NCBI RefSeq assembly: GCF_042677005.1
Contig: NZ_JBHTIF010000001.1
Location: forward strand, 1,488,001 to 1,552,000
From: Lysobacter_I brunescens
GTDB lineage: Bacteria; Pseudomonadota; Gammaproteobacteria; Xanthomonadales; Xanthomonadaceae
Direction: 5' to 3'
DNA: 64,000 bases
How positions within the stretch are numbered: position 1 is the first letter of the stretch; each line of letters opens with the position of its first letter. Position numbers and translations under genes: made by a program. A model generated the notes under the pieces. That model did not search any database. It was not told where the DNA came from and worked only from the letters and a program-made list of their open reading frames with translations. Below are positions 17,475 through 26,187 of this stretch, piece by piece.

Positions 17475-18494
17475 ATGCATGCATTCCGTTTGAGCGCCGT
17501 CGTGTGGATTCTTATCGGATGGTTGGCCATTGCCGGGATGTCGGCCGGCGCCAACCTGACCGGGAACAAGCAGATGGCTGAAGTGCAGCCGGACAAGGCC
17601 CTGGTCTACCTGATCCGTGAAAAGCGGTTTACCGGCGGAGGCCGGACGATGTTCGTATTCGCCGACCAGACCTTCCTCGGCACGCTGGACAGCGACAGCT
17701 ACACTTATGCCTACCTGTCGCCGGGAAAGCATCTGCTCTGGCTCAACTGGGCGCAGCTCAACACGACGATCGAGGTCGAAGCGGGCAAGACCTACTACTA
17801 CGCCATCTGGATGACGTTCGATCCACTCGACGAAAAGTCCGGCAAGGCTTTCATCGACGGCGTGTCCGCCTACGCAACGCCGACGCCGCGCGAAACGGCC
17901 AAGGCTGCCGAGATGGCCAGCAAGCGATACGGGAAGGCCGTTGCGAGCGCCGCGAAGCGACCTGACGACAGGACGCGCGCCACCAGCCTGCAGCGTCGTG
18001 CCGCCCATATCGCCAATTGGCCCAAGACGGATCTTTCGACGTATTCCACCCTGTGCGTGGAACCCTTCGTGATGGCCGATCCCAAGGCCAAGGACGTGAA
18101 GCAGCAGTATCTTGTCGAGTCGGCGCCGGATCGCATCGCGCAGCTGGTGCTCGATGAACTGGGCCCGGACGTCTTCACCGACGTGCGCAGGGAAACCAGT
18201 TGCGGGAATGCCGCAGGCACCGTCGTGATGCGTGCACGCATCACGCAGTACAAGCCGGGCAACGAACTCGCACGCTTGATGATCGCAGGTGCGGGCAACG
18301 TGCAGATCGAGATGATCGTGGAGCTGGTTTCCGCGGAATCCGGCCAGACGCTGGCCCAGTTCGAACCCAAGGGCACGTGGGCCTGGGGGGGTGGGCTCGG
18401 TGCCTCGAAGAGCATGCCCGACCTGGAAAAGAACGTTGCCTACGAAGTCGCCGGCTACCTCAAGGTGTCGCGCGGGCAGTCTCTGCCGGATTGA
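17475..18494 (+). CDS. DUF2846 plus DUF4410-like exported protein
   Basis: 339 residues with an N-terminal hydrophobic signal or anchor (FRLSAVVWILIGWLAIAGMS). Residues about 40-130 match the DUF2846 beta-sandwich: ALVYLIREKRFTGGGRTMFV, LGTLDSDSYTYAYLSPGKHL, EAGKTYYYAIW. The C-terminal half (about 180-335) resembles DUF4410: VMRARITQYKPGNELARLMI, IEMIVELVSAESGQTLAQFE, then a Gly-rich segment and a final helix. Both domains usually occur in separate lipoproteins, so this is a natural fusion. It should face the periplasm; the role is unknown. A perfect hairpin follows about 100 bp downstream. Confidence 0.75.
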   Translation: MHAFRLSAVVWILIGWLAIAGMSAGANLTGNKQMAEVQPDKALVYLIREKRFTGGGRTMFVFADQTFLGTLDSDSYTYAYLSPGKHLLWLNWAQLNTTIEVEAGKTYYYAIWMTFDPLDEKSGKAFIDGVSAYATPTPRETAKAAEMASKRYGKAVASAAKRPDDRTRATSLQRRAAHIANWPKTDLSTYSTLCVEPFVMADPKAKDVKQQYLVESAPDRIAQLVLDELGPDVFTDVRRETSCGNAAGTVVMRARITQYKPGNELARLMIAGAGNVQIEMIVELVSAESGQTLAQFEPKGTWAWGGGLGASKSMPDLEKNVAYEVAGYLKVSRGQSLPD

Positions 18495-19070
18495 TCCGCC
18501 CTGCATCCCCAAACGGACAGCGTGCGCATCGATCCTGTGAAGGCTTCGTCAGGAAATGCCGGGTGCCTGGCGCGCTGACTTCGATGCCATGCCCCGACCG
18601 CATGCAAGGTCGGGGCGATGTATCGCACGATGGGCGACGCGTGATTGTTCAGTGGACGTGGGTTATCACGCGTCGCGATGTCGCTTTCGCTGCACGGGCA
18701 GGACGCCGCAATCTCCTGCGGCCATCCGTCACTCATGGCATGGCCGAGACCGTGGCGAAGTGGCTTTTGCTTCGCCATGAAATCGATTGCATGGCCTGCC
18801 CGCGGCCCTGACTTGCGTGTCGATGGGCCGATTGTGCGCCGCACCTAGCGGCTAGACTCCATTGAGCTGCAGGGCGATCTCCGAGTTGCGGCGGGGAAAC
18901 ATCGGTGCGCTTGGTTCATCACGGGGGCGCCGATATCGAAGCGGTCGCGGATGCGGCCTTTTGGGGACAACGACCTTGCCATCCAGGTCGACCGGCAGCC
19001 CGGCGGCGCGCGCGTCGTCGGCATTCGCAATGAAACGGACAACATGACCTACTCAGGTTTAAGGACAAGC
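18495..19070. other. Intergenic stretch of 576 bp with one perfect hairpin
   Basis: No frame here looks coding. The only clear structure is the hairpin at 18591-18616. The right end supplies the ribosome site (AAGGA, 19061-19065) of the lipase. Frames opening at 18951 are upstream extensions of the lipase without signal-peptide character. Confidence 0.45.
18591..18616 (+). terminator. Perfect 9-bp hairpin downstream of the DUF2846 gene
   Basis: GCCCCGACC (18591-18599), an 8-base loop, and GGTCGGGGC (18608-18616) pair exactly. No T-run follows, so this may be a weak or Rho-assisted terminator or an mRNA 3' stabiliser. Confidence 0.4.
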
Positions 19071-20309
19071 ATGAAGACTCAGCGCAATGCAATGAAAGTC
19101 GGCCTGATGGCCGCATGGATCGCAGCAACCACGATCGCAGCAAGCACGATCGCCATGGCCGGGAGCGGCGCGTCCGCGCTGCAGGCCGCTCGCCCGGGAT
19201 CGAAGCCGGCAATGCCTGCCGTCGACCACGGCCGCACGCCGGTCGTGTCGCTGACATCGACCATGGGCGATGTCGGTTTCGAGATGTTCGATGGCAGAAC
19301 GCCGCGCGTCGGCCTGTCCCGGCTGCCGATGAACACGACCGATGCCATCGTCTATCTCGATGTGGACAGCCTCGATCTCAACCGCAGGAAGACGCAGGCC
19401 ATCCTCGACCTCGCCCGCGACCTGGGCTGGGTGGTGATGGCCGAGAGCAGCAGCTGGAACGTGCCGCGCCTGCACGCCTTCCTCGCTGCGTACTATCCGG
19501 GCGTGGAGACGAAGGGCCTGCAGAACGTCGCGGTGCGCATCGCGGCCGACAAGCGAAGCACGCTGATCACCGATCTCACGCCGACCGAGGCGGCGGTCGA
19601 GGTGGGCATCGATTACCTGCAGACCACGGAAGCGAAGGCGCTGATGCGCAGTGCGTTCGCGACGCGGGCCATCGCACCCGGCAGCAATTACGCCTGGTTC
19701 GCGAACAATGCCTATCAGGCGACAGCGAGCAATCGCACGTTGGGCACGCGCAGCTACACGGTGGCGCTGAATCGCGATGTGGTGAAGGTGTGGCGCAGCA
19801 CCAGCGGCGGCACCACGGACTGCATCGTTTCCTGGCGCGGCAGCTCGACCGCAGGCGACTGGCTCAACAACATCGAAAACCAGTTCGGTGGCGCGGTCGC
19901 GGTGCCCGGCGAGTCCTCGTCCAACGCGGCGAGGATCGGTTCGGGCTACGCCAGTCGTCTCAACAGCTACCGCTCGGCCGTCAACGCGGTGGCCTGCAAC
20001 AACACCTACCGGGTGACCGGACACAGCCTCGGCGGCGGCATGGCGGAAGCCTATGCGTTCACCATCCGCAGCAAGCGGCCGAACCTGGAAGCGTATAACC
20101 CGGCGCGCGTGGGCAATGCCAGCTTCCGCACGCAGCTGGTCTCGGCCCTCGGCACCGCGAAGGTCGAGGTGTTCTGTCGCAACCTCGATCCGGTGTGGGC
20201 CGTGCCGGTGGGCCTGCAGCACGTCGGCAGCAACAACGGCTGCACCTACTGGGGCAGTTCGGTTTCGATCAACCCGGTCGCGAACCACGCCATGAACCTG
20301 TGGCTGTGA
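19071..20309 (+). CDS. Secreted class 3 lipase-like hydrolase
   Basis: 412 residues from the ATG at 19071, chosen because AAGGA lies 5-9 bases upstream and because it gives a signal peptide (MKTQRNAMKVGLMAAWIAAT, cleavage after AMA). The catalytic domain is C-terminal. The nucleophile elbow is GHSLGGG with Ser319, and the likely partners are Asp373 (RNLDPVW) and His406 (VANHAMNLWL). An upstream IVSWRGSS segment is the usual class 3 lipase oxyanion strand. About 190 residues before it have no recognised family. Expected location is periplasm or outside. It is co-oriented with the caspase and hydrolase genes downstream, 218 bp apart. Confidence 0.85.
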   Translation: MKTQRNAMKVGLMAAWIAATTIAASTIAMAGSGASALQAARPGSKPAMPAVDHGRTPVVSLTSTMGDVGFEMFDGRTPRVGLSRLPMNTTDAIVYLDVDSLDLNRRKTQAILDLARDLGWVVMAESSSWNVPRLHAFLAAYYPGVETKGLQNVAVRIAADKRSTLITDLTPTEAAVEVGIDYLQTTEAKALMRSAFATRAIAPGSNYAWFANNAYQATASNRTLGTRSYTVALNRDVVKVWRSTSGGTTDCIVSWRGSSTAGDWLNNIENQFGGAVAVPGESSSNAARIGSGYASRLNSYRSAVNAVACNNTYRVTGHSLGGGMAEAYAFTIRSKRPNLEAYNPARVGNASFRTQLVSALGTAKVEVFCRNLDPVWAVPVGLQHVGSNNGCTYWGSSVSINPVANHAMNLWL

Positions 20310-20527
20310 GCGTCGTGATGCGTTGCCGCGCACTCGCTTGATCGGCAACGGGCGCGACGGGCTTCGGTCCGTCGCGTCGCCCTTTGTGCGTCATGGGGTG
20401 ATGCGGCTCCGAATCGCGGAGGGCAGCCCCTGCGGCTGTCGTTGCCTTGCGTTTGTGTGACCGCGGTAGCAGGATTGCGGGCGACCCAGCCGGCACCAGC
20501 CGTGCGGTGTCGCAAAGGAGACAGGAC

Positions 20528-22399
20528 ATGGCAGACGCATCGGATCGGATCTTCGTTTCCATCGGCGTTTCGAAGCCCGGCGGCGGGCTCGACCCCTTGC
20601 CCGGCGCGATCAAGGCGGCCGAGCGCATGGCGGGGTGGGCCACCGCGCAGGGCTACGACACCGTACTGATCCACGATCAGGCCCATGCCGAGGTCACGGT
20701 GGACCTGTTGCGCGATGCCATCGCATCGGCGATCGAACGGGTGACCGACACGACCGAGCTCAAGCGCCTGGTGGTGTTCTTCGCAGGCCATGGCGCCGCG
20801 ATGGCGGTCGGCGACCAGTACTGGATCCTGACCCACTGGAAGAAGCGTCCCACCGAAGCGATCAAGGTGTCTTCGCTGCAGCGCATGCTGGAATACTACG
20901 GACCCCGGCAGGTCGCGATCATCGGCGATGCCTGCCAGGAGTTCTCGGCGAAGTTCATCGACATTGTGGGCAGTCCGGTGCTGGACATGCCCGACGAGGA
21001 TCAGCGCCCCTACGAACTGGACCAGTTCTTCGCGGTCGACACGGCGAAGCAGGCGTTCATGATCAAGGCGGTGGACGGCAAGGAGGATTTCTGCCTGTTT
21101 ACCGAAGTCCTGCTCGATGCGTTGGAAGGTGACGCGACATCCACGGCGCTGGAGCAGGTCGATGGGCATTGGGCCGTGACCAGCCAGTCGCTGGCGCGGC
21201 ATCTCGACCGCGTCGTGTCGAAGGAAGCGGGCAAGTACGGCGTGCGCATGATTCCGCGCCCGAAGCCGGGCTTCTACACCGATTGCATCTATCTGAAGAT
21301 GCCGCCGCCGGACATCGATGCCGTACACCGCCCGCCGCATGACAGCCATGGGATCGGCGTGCCTCCGCAGATGCCATCGCCGCGCCCGCGTTCGGTCGAG
21401 CGCGTCACGCTGGCAAGGCCCAAGCCTTCGCAGCCAGGAACGGAGACGCCAGACGATGCGTTGGCGGACAGCCGCGAGGCGCAGCGCAGGGCCTTTCGCG
21501 ACGAGGTGGAGAGCGTCACGGTGCGCGATCATTTCGAGACCGGTTGCGGCCTGTGCGTGAGCGGTGCGGATGTCGTCTCCGTGGTGGCCGCGTACGGCGA
21601 AGTGTCCCGCGTGGACGGACCGCCGAACTGGTTCCGGGTGCGCCTCGGCGAGGAATCGAACAGCCTCGCGTCGAGCGATTGCCTGGTGACGCTCGACAAC
21701 GGGCACACCCACGCCGTGTGCATGGTGCAGGGCTTCGTCGCCGCGTTGCATGTCCTGGATGAAAGATCGGCAAGTCTGTTCCATCGGCCTCTCCGTGCGG
21801 CCAGCCACGAAGGCCATTTCGCCATCGATCTGCTCGCGCGGGCGCACGCCGGGTTGCTGAGCCCGGAGGAGATCGTCGACGCCGCTGCGTTCCTGCGCCA
21901 CGGCAAGCATCGGGTCATCACGCTCGGCTGCATCGCCGCGCAGTTCTACGATGTCATCCGCGATGCCTGGAGCCTGCGTTCGATGGCCAGCTTCTACGCG
22001 CAGCATGGTCAGCCCGTGCCGCTGGACATCGTGCTCTACGGCGGAGGCCGCATCAGCGAGTCGGACGGACGGCTGTTCGCGGACATTCCCGGGGTTCCGG
22101 CGCGGCAGCCGCGCACGCCCGAAGAAGCGCGTCAGGGCTTCGCGTACGAAGCCACGCCGGGTTTCGAGCAGCACCCGATCGCCGGGCGGATCCCGTGGAT
22201 GCGCCATGCCTGGGGTGCGATCGCGACCGCATCGTGCGATGCCAGCGCCGAGGCATGGCGCAGCCAGGCGCTCGCGGCGATGGCGCACCTGGGTCCGGGG
22301 GCGTTCACGCATGTCGCAGCGGATGGCCGTGATGCGCTGGCCGTGCTCGCGGGGGGCGATGCCATGCCGGAACGGGAGATGGCACTGGCGACCTGCTAG
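20528..22399 (+). CDS. Caspase-like (C14) peptidase with large uncharacterised C-terminus
   Basis: 623 residues. The N-terminal 260 residues form a caspase/metacaspase fold: FVSIGVSKPGGGLDPLPGAI at the start, His88 in VVFFAGHGA, and Cys136 in VAIIGDACQEF, the expected dyad. There is no signal peptide, so it should be cytoplasmic. A Pro-rich linker (about 275-310) leads to a 300-residue C-terminal region with no family I recognise (VRDHFETGCGLCVSGADVVS, HFAIDLLARAHAGLLSPEEI). In such proteins this part often senses or is guarded. The alpha/beta hydrolase gene starts 70 bp downstream on the same strand. Prokaryotic caspase-like proteins can act in abortive-infection systems; that role here is an inference. 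Confidence 0.85.
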   Translation: MADASDRIFVSIGVSKPGGGLDPLPGAIKAAERMAGWATAQGYDTVLIHDQAHAEVTVDLLRDAIASAIERVTDTTELKRLVVFFAGHGAAMAVGDQYWILTHWKKRPTEAIKVSSLQRMLEYYGPRQVAIIGDACQEFSAKFIDIVGSPVLDMPDEDQRPYELDQFFAVDTAKQAFMIKAVDGKEDFCLFTEVLLDALEGDATSTALEQVDGHWAVTSQSLARHLDRVVSKEAGKYGVRMIPRPKPGFYTDCIYLKMPPPDIDAVHRPPHDSHGIGVPPQMPSPRPRSVERVTLARPKPSQPGTETPDDALADSREAQRRAFRDEVESVTVRDHFETGCGLCVSGADVVSVVAAYGEVSRVDGPPNWFRVRLGEESNSLASSDCLVTLDNGHTHAVCMVQGFVAALHVLDERSASLFHRPLRAASHEGHFAIDLLARAHAGLLSPEEIVDAAAFLRHGKHRVITLGCIAAQFYDVIRDAWSLRSMASFYAQHGQPVPLDIVLYGGGRISESDGRLFADIPGVPARQPRTPEEARQGFAYEATPGFEQHPIAGRIPWMRHAWGAIATASCDASAEAWRSQALAAMAHLGPGAFTHVAADGRDALAVLAGGDAMPEREMALATC

Positions 22400-22469
22400 G
22401 CGAGGTGTTCCAGGCCGGATTTCAGCTCGGGTTCCCGGCGACGTTCCAGACACTCCACAGGAGTCTTCC

Positions 22470-23351
22470 ATGCGCATGATCCTGGTCCATGGCATCAACC
22501 AGCAAGGCAAGAGCGACCGCATCGTCCACGACGAATGGCTGGCCGCGCTTCGCGCGAACTTCGCGAGGCAAGGGCAGGATCCGCTCGACCGGCTTTCCCG
22601 CATCGACACTGCGTTCTATGGCGACACGCTTGAAAGGCTCAGCTCCGTGTTGCTGGCGGGCCGCACCATCGCGATGGGCGCCGAAGAGGCCTCCGACGAT
22701 TTCGACGAATTCGCGTTGACTGCGTTGAAGGCGATGGCCCTGCGCATGGGGATTGCCGAGTCGGATCTCGCGAGCGAAGCTGCGACCGTGGCGGTTCCGC
22801 AGGGCGCGGGTATCCACAAGACGTGGATCAAGGCGATCGCGCGTGTCATCGAGCGCGTGTCTCCGCTGCGCGGCACGCTCGCCTTGCGCGTGCTGGGCCA
22901 GGCGCACGCCTACATCCGCAACCCGCATGTCCATGAGCAGGTGAACGACCTGGTACGTCCGCTGTTCGAGGACGACGAACCCTGCATCGTGGTCTCGCAT
23001 TCGCTGGGAACGGTCGTGTCGTTGGCACTGCTGCGCGAGTTCTCCCGGAACGGCCGTCCACGCGAGGTGCCGCTGCTGCTCACCCTGGGCTCACCGCTCG
23101 GTATCGACAGTGTCCGCAAGGGCTTCACCAAGCCCCGGACAAGGCCGGCGCATGTGCAGCGCTGGATGAATTTCGCCGATCCGGAAGACTTCGTCGCGTT
23201 GCATGCGGCATTGACCGCAGACAACTTCGCGCCGGGCATCGAGAACCATCCGGATGTCGAGAACGGCTACGATGATCCGCATGGCGTCACCGGCTATCTG
23301 AGCGATCCGCGTGTCGCGGCAGCCATCGTCGGCAGCATTCCGCAGGACTGA
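22470..23351 (+). CDS. Alpha/beta hydrolase (lipase-like) next to caspase gene
   Basis: 293 residues from an ATG with CAGGAG 6 bases upstream. MRMILVHGINQQGKSD is the oxyanion-hole strand of an alpha/beta hydrolase. The nucleophile is Ser178 in VVSHSLGTVVS, where the first Gly of GxSxG is Ser. A long helical insert (about 50-150) precedes it. A likely Asp lies in FADPEDFVALH and the His in DDPHGVTGYL. The layout resembles PGAP1-like or effector-like lipases. There is no signal peptide, so it acts inside the cell. It forms a probable operon with the caspase gene and the small membrane protein 12 bp downstream. Confidence 0.85.
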   Translation: MRMILVHGINQQGKSDRIVHDEWLAALRANFARQGQDPLDRLSRIDTAFYGDTLERLSSVLLAGRTIAMGAEEASDDFDEFALTALKAMALRMGIAESDLASEAATVAVPQGAGIHKTWIKAIARVIERVSPLRGTLALRVLGQAHAYIRNPHVHEQVNDLVRPLFEDDEPCIVVSHSLGTVVSLALLREFSRNGRPREVPLLLTLGSPLGIDSVRKGFTKPRTRPAHVQRWMNFADPEDFVALHAALTADNFAPGIENHPDVENGYDDPHGVTGYLSDPRVAAAIVGSIPQD

Positions 23352-23363
23352 CGATTCGCGCTT

Positions 23364-23642
23364 GTGAACTTCCGCGAAGCCGAAAGACTCGGCGCGAATT
23401 CCGAGGCTTGGGTGGGTCTCGCCGAATGCCTCATGCGTGCATCGCCGCCACAGACCCGCATGGCCCACCGATACTTTTTCCGCGCCGCAGTGCGTGGCAG
23501 CACCGATGGCATGCGTGGCTATGTCGACACCGCCTATGCACTGGATCGACCGTTCTCCGCAGTGGCGATGATCCTGTGCGCCGTGATCACCGCGCCCGTG
23601 TTCGCAGTGCGGCGTCTTTGGCGACGCCACCGGGATGGATAG
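23364..23642 (+). CDS. Small TPR/Sel1-like membrane-anchored protein
   Basis: 92 residues from a GTG 12 bp after the hydrolase stop. The first 65 residues are two or three helices of Sel1/TPR type (FREAERLGANSEAWVGLAEC, MAHRYFFRAAVRGSTDGMRG). They are followed by one hydrophobic helix (FSAVAMILCAVITAPVFAVR) and a basic tail (RRLWRRHRDG). The tight spacing argues that it belongs to the caspase/hydrolase transcript. It could anchor or inhibit its partners at the membrane, but this is speculation. No family is recognised. Confidence 0.55.
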   Translation: MNFREAERLGANSEAWVGLAECLMRASPPQTRMAHRYFFRAAVRGSTDGMRGYVDTAYALDRPFSAVAMILCAVITAPVFAVRRLWRRHRDG

Positions 23643-23722
23643 CCAGCGGGCGAGGTGATCGGCCCGCATGACTGTGCGGCATGGCGTTTGTGATTTGATC
23701 TGAGCCGCGACGCAGCGTGCCG

Positions 23723-24217
23723 TCAGGCCTCGCGCGATGCTGCGGGTTTCGGCCGCTGCGCCAGCCAGCGATCGAGTGCGTTCGCGAAGGCCTGGCGGTC
23801 GCGTGCGTGCAGCGTGGGCGGGCCGCCGGTCTGCACGCCGGCGCCGCGCAGGTCTTCCATGAAGTTGCGGATCGACAGGCGCTCGGCGATGTTGTCGGGG
23901 GTGTAGCGGTCGCCGCGCGGATGGATCGCGTCGCCGCCTTTCTCGATCACGCGGGCGGCGAGCGGGATGTCCTGGGTGACGACGAGGTCGCCGGGCTGCA
24001 GGCGGTCGACGATCTCGCTGTCGGCGACGTCGTAGCCGCCGTGGACCTGCAGTGCACGGATGAAGCGCGAAGGCGGCGTGCGCAGCCACTGGTTGGCGAC
24101 GAGGGTGACGTGCACCTGTCCGCGCTCGGCGGCGCGGAACAGGATCTCCTTGATCACGACGGGGCAGGCGTCGGCGTCGACCCAGATCTGCGGCGTCGGG
24201 GTCTCGCTCGCGCTCAC
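23723..24217 (-). CDS. yaiI: YaiI/YqxD family protein (DUF188)
   Basis: 164 residues from a GTG at 24217 that overlaps the TGA of the upstream small gene. The family signature is clear: IWVDADACPVVIKEILFRAA at the start (conserved Asp-Ala-Asp-Ala-Cys-Pro), DLVVTQDIPLAARVIEKGG in the middle, and NIAERLSIRNFMEDLRGAG later. Family members are about 150 residues with a PIN-like fold; the enzymatic role is not settled. It is cytoplasmic and translationally coupled to the preceding basic peptide gene. Confidence 0.9.
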   Translation of the reverse strand: MSASETPTPQIWVDADACPVVIKEILFRAAERGQVHVTLVANQWLRTPPSRFIRALQVHGGYDVADSEIVDRLQPGDLVVTQDIPLAARVIEKGGDAIHPRGDRYTPDNIAERLSIRNFMEDLRGAGVQTGGPPTLHARDRQAFANALDRWLAQRPKPAASREA

Positions 24218-24354
24218 TGCGGGTCGGTCGGCGCCGTGCCTGCGGCCTTTTCGCTTTCGCGTGCGGCGCGCTTCTTCGCCTGCTTTTCGTCCTGCTGCTT
24301 TTTCTTCGCGATTTCTCGCTGACGCTTTTCGAAGTTGTAGTTGGGCTTGGCCAA
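24214..24354 (-). CDS. Small basic coiled protein, unknown function
   Basis: 46 residues from a TTG at 24354. The peptide (start)AKPNYNFEKRQREIAKKKQQ is strongly charged and helical, and ends in Pro/Asp-rich TAPTDPQ. Similar short KPNYNFEKRQ proteins occur in Xanthomonadaceae and Pseudomonas in my memory. Its TGA overlaps the GTG of the yaiI gene (4 bases), which supports it being real and coupled. The TTG start is chosen from homology to the MAKPNYNFEK form; no ATG fits. Confidence 0.65.
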   Translation of the reverse strand: MAKPNYNFEKRQREIAKKKQQDEKQAKKRAARESEKAAGTAPTDPQ

Positions 24355-24664
24355 GGCGGTGTTCTCGCGGAATGGGGAGGGGGCGCGCGTGATTCGCGCG
24401 GAGCGGTCGTGCGGGTGGAATCGGTGCGATTGCGGCACCGCGGCGTTGGCCTGGATGGAGATTCGGGCGCGATCTGCCCGGCATGCGGCGAGTGCGTTGC
24501 GCCGCACCGATGACGGCGGCGAACCGTGCATCCGCGACCATGCTACACCACGCGGGGCCAGGCCACCCGGACGGGCACGGCGCTTCGCAGGCATCGCGCC
24601 GGCCGGTAAACGACGAAGGGCGCCTCGCGGCGCCCTTCGTTGCGTACCGTTGCGACGTGGCCGA
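24355..24664. other. Intergenic stretch between metK and the small basic gene
   Basis: This 310-bp gap holds the metK terminator hairpin at 24613-24640 and otherwise no supported gene. The promoter of the leftward small gene/yaiI pair must lie between about 24360 and 24600, but I see no clean boxes. Confidence 0.45.
24613..24640 (-). terminator. metK terminator hairpin
   Basis: ACGAAGGGCGCC (24613-24624), loop TCGC, GGCGCCCTTCGT (24629-24640) form a perfect 12-bp stem just beyond the metK stop. The leftward strand continues with a short CGTTTA, so the T-tract is weak. Confidence 0.75.
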
Positions 24665-25897
24665 TTACTTCAGGCCAGCGTCCTTGCGCAGGTCGGCGGC
24701 GCGATCGGTCTTTTCCCAGGAGAAGGCGGTGGCCTTCTGCTTCTTGCCGTCGCTGTCGGTGTAGGCGACTTCGTACGGCTTGCGGCCGAAGTGACCGTAG
24801 GCAGCGGTGTCCTGGTAGATCGGGTGGATCAGGTCGAGCATCTTCACGATGCCGTACGGACGCAGGTCGAAGTGCTTGCGGATCAGCTTCTCGATCTGCG
24901 CGTCCGGGATCTTGCCGGTGCCGAAGGTGGTGACCGAGATCGAGGTCGGCTCGGCGACGCCGATCGCGTAGGACACCTGCACTTCGCACTTGTCGGCCAG
25001 GCCGGCGGCGACGATGTTCTTCGCCACGTAGCGCGCGGCGTAGGCGGCCGAGCGGTCGACCTTCGACGGATCCTTGCCCGAGAACGCGCCGCCGCCGTGA
25101 CGGGCCATGCCGCCGTAGCTGTCGACGATGATCTTGCGGCCGGTCAGGCCGCAGTCGCCCACCGGGCCGCCGATCACGAAGATGCCGGTCGGGTTGATGT
25201 GGATCTTGTTCTTCGGCAGGGCGTCGAGCCACTTCTTCGGCAGCACCGGCTTCAGCACGTGTTCGCGCACGCCTTCGACCAGGTCCTTGTGCTTGATGCC
25301 CGGGTCGTGCTGCGTGGACAGCACCACGGCGTCGAGGCCGACGATGGCGTTGCCGTCGTAGCGCAGGGTGACCTGCGACTTCGCGTCGGGGCGCAGCCAC
25401 GGCAGCTTGCTGTTCTTCTGCTTGCGGACCTTGGCCTGCTGCTCGACCAGGCGGTGCGAGTAGTAGATCGGCGCCGGCATGAATTCCGGGGCTTCGTTGC
25501 AGGCGTAGCCGAACATCAGGCCCTGGTCGCCCGCGCCCTGCTCTTCCGGCTTCTTGGCCTTCTTGTCGGTGCCGTCGACGCCGGCGGCGATGTCCGGCGA
25601 CTGCTTGCCGAGCATGTTGATGATGGCGCAGGTGTGGCCATCGAAACCGACGTTGGAATTGTTGTAGCCGATCTTGTTGATCACGTCGCGGGCGAGCGCT
25701 TCGATGTCGACCCAGGCGGTGGTGGTCACTTCGCCGGCCACGATGGCGGCGCCGGTCTTCACCAGGGTTTCGCAGGCCACGCGCGCGCGCTTGTCCTGGG
25801 CCAGGATGGCGTCGAGCACCGCGTCGGAGATCTGGTCCGCGATCTTGTCCGGATGGCCTTCGGACACCGATTCAGAGGTGAAGAGATAGCTGGACAT
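24665..25897 (-). CDS. metK: S-adenosylmethionine synthetase
   Basis: 410 residues. It makes SAM from methionine and ATP in the cytoplasm. The opening YLFTSESVSEGHPDKIADQI with the conserved GHPDK motif, then GEVTTTAWVDIEALARD, GAGDQGLMFGYA, and the glycine-rich GDCGLTGRKIIVDSYGG with the following ARHGGGAFSGKDPSKVDRSA segment, are all diagnostic. Length is slightly above the E. coli enzyme (384) because of a linker with DGTDKKAKKPEEQGAG, a form also found in other Xanthomonadaceae. The start is the ATG at 25897. An inverted repeat lies 30-45 bp upstream and may be regulatory. Confidence 0.98.
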   Translation of the reverse strand: MSSYLFTSESVSEGHPDKIADQISDAVLDAILAQDKRARVACETLVKTGAAIVAGEVTTTAWVDIEALARDVINKIGYNNSNVGFDGHTCAIINMLGKQSPDIAAGVDGTDKKAKKPEEQGAGDQGLMFGYACNEAPEFMPAPIYYSHRLVEQQAKVRKQKNSKLPWLRPDAKSQVTLRYDGNAIVGLDAVVLSTQHDPGIKHKDLVEGVREHVLKPVLPKKWLDALPKNKIHINPTGIFVIGGPVGDCGLTGRKIIVDSYGGMARHGGGAFSGKDPSKVDRSAAYAARYVAKNIVAAGLADKCEVQVSYAIGVAEPTSISVTTFGTGKIPDAQIEKLIRKHFDLRPYGIVKMLDLIHPIYQDTAAYGHFGRKPYEVAYTDSDGKKQKATAFSWEKTDRAADLRKDAGLK

Positions 25898-25926
25898 CGT
25901 GGTCGTTTTCCTTTGTCTGAAGATTT

Positions 25927-25942
25927 ATCCCTTGATCGGGAT
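25927..25942 (-). promoter_or_regulatory. Inverted repeat upstream of metK
   Basis: ATCCC-TTGATC-GGGAT is a perfect 5-bp inverted repeat around a 6-base centre, 30-45 bp before the metK ATG in an AT-richer patch. It could be an operator for a methionine/SAH-responsive repressor (the SahR class controls metK-type genes in Proteobacteria) or the base of a small leader hairpin. The link to a regulator is an inference. Confidence 0.35.
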
Positions 25943-26187
25943 GAAAAGATGGCCGGGCATGATACACCCCCCCGGAACGGTTTGCACCGTACCGGCCCTT
26001 CGGGGCCCGGGTGGTCGTTGTACCGCATTCCGGCCCGCCCCGTGTGACGGCCTTAGCGGCGTATCGGGGACAGCGCCGGGGCAGGGGCGCGGGGCGGCAG
26101 GGTTGTCATCCGGCCGCCGCGAAACCGCCATCGGGCTGTCGCGGCGCGGCGGCAGGCTGGCGGCCATCCCGGCCGACGGTTCCTGCC

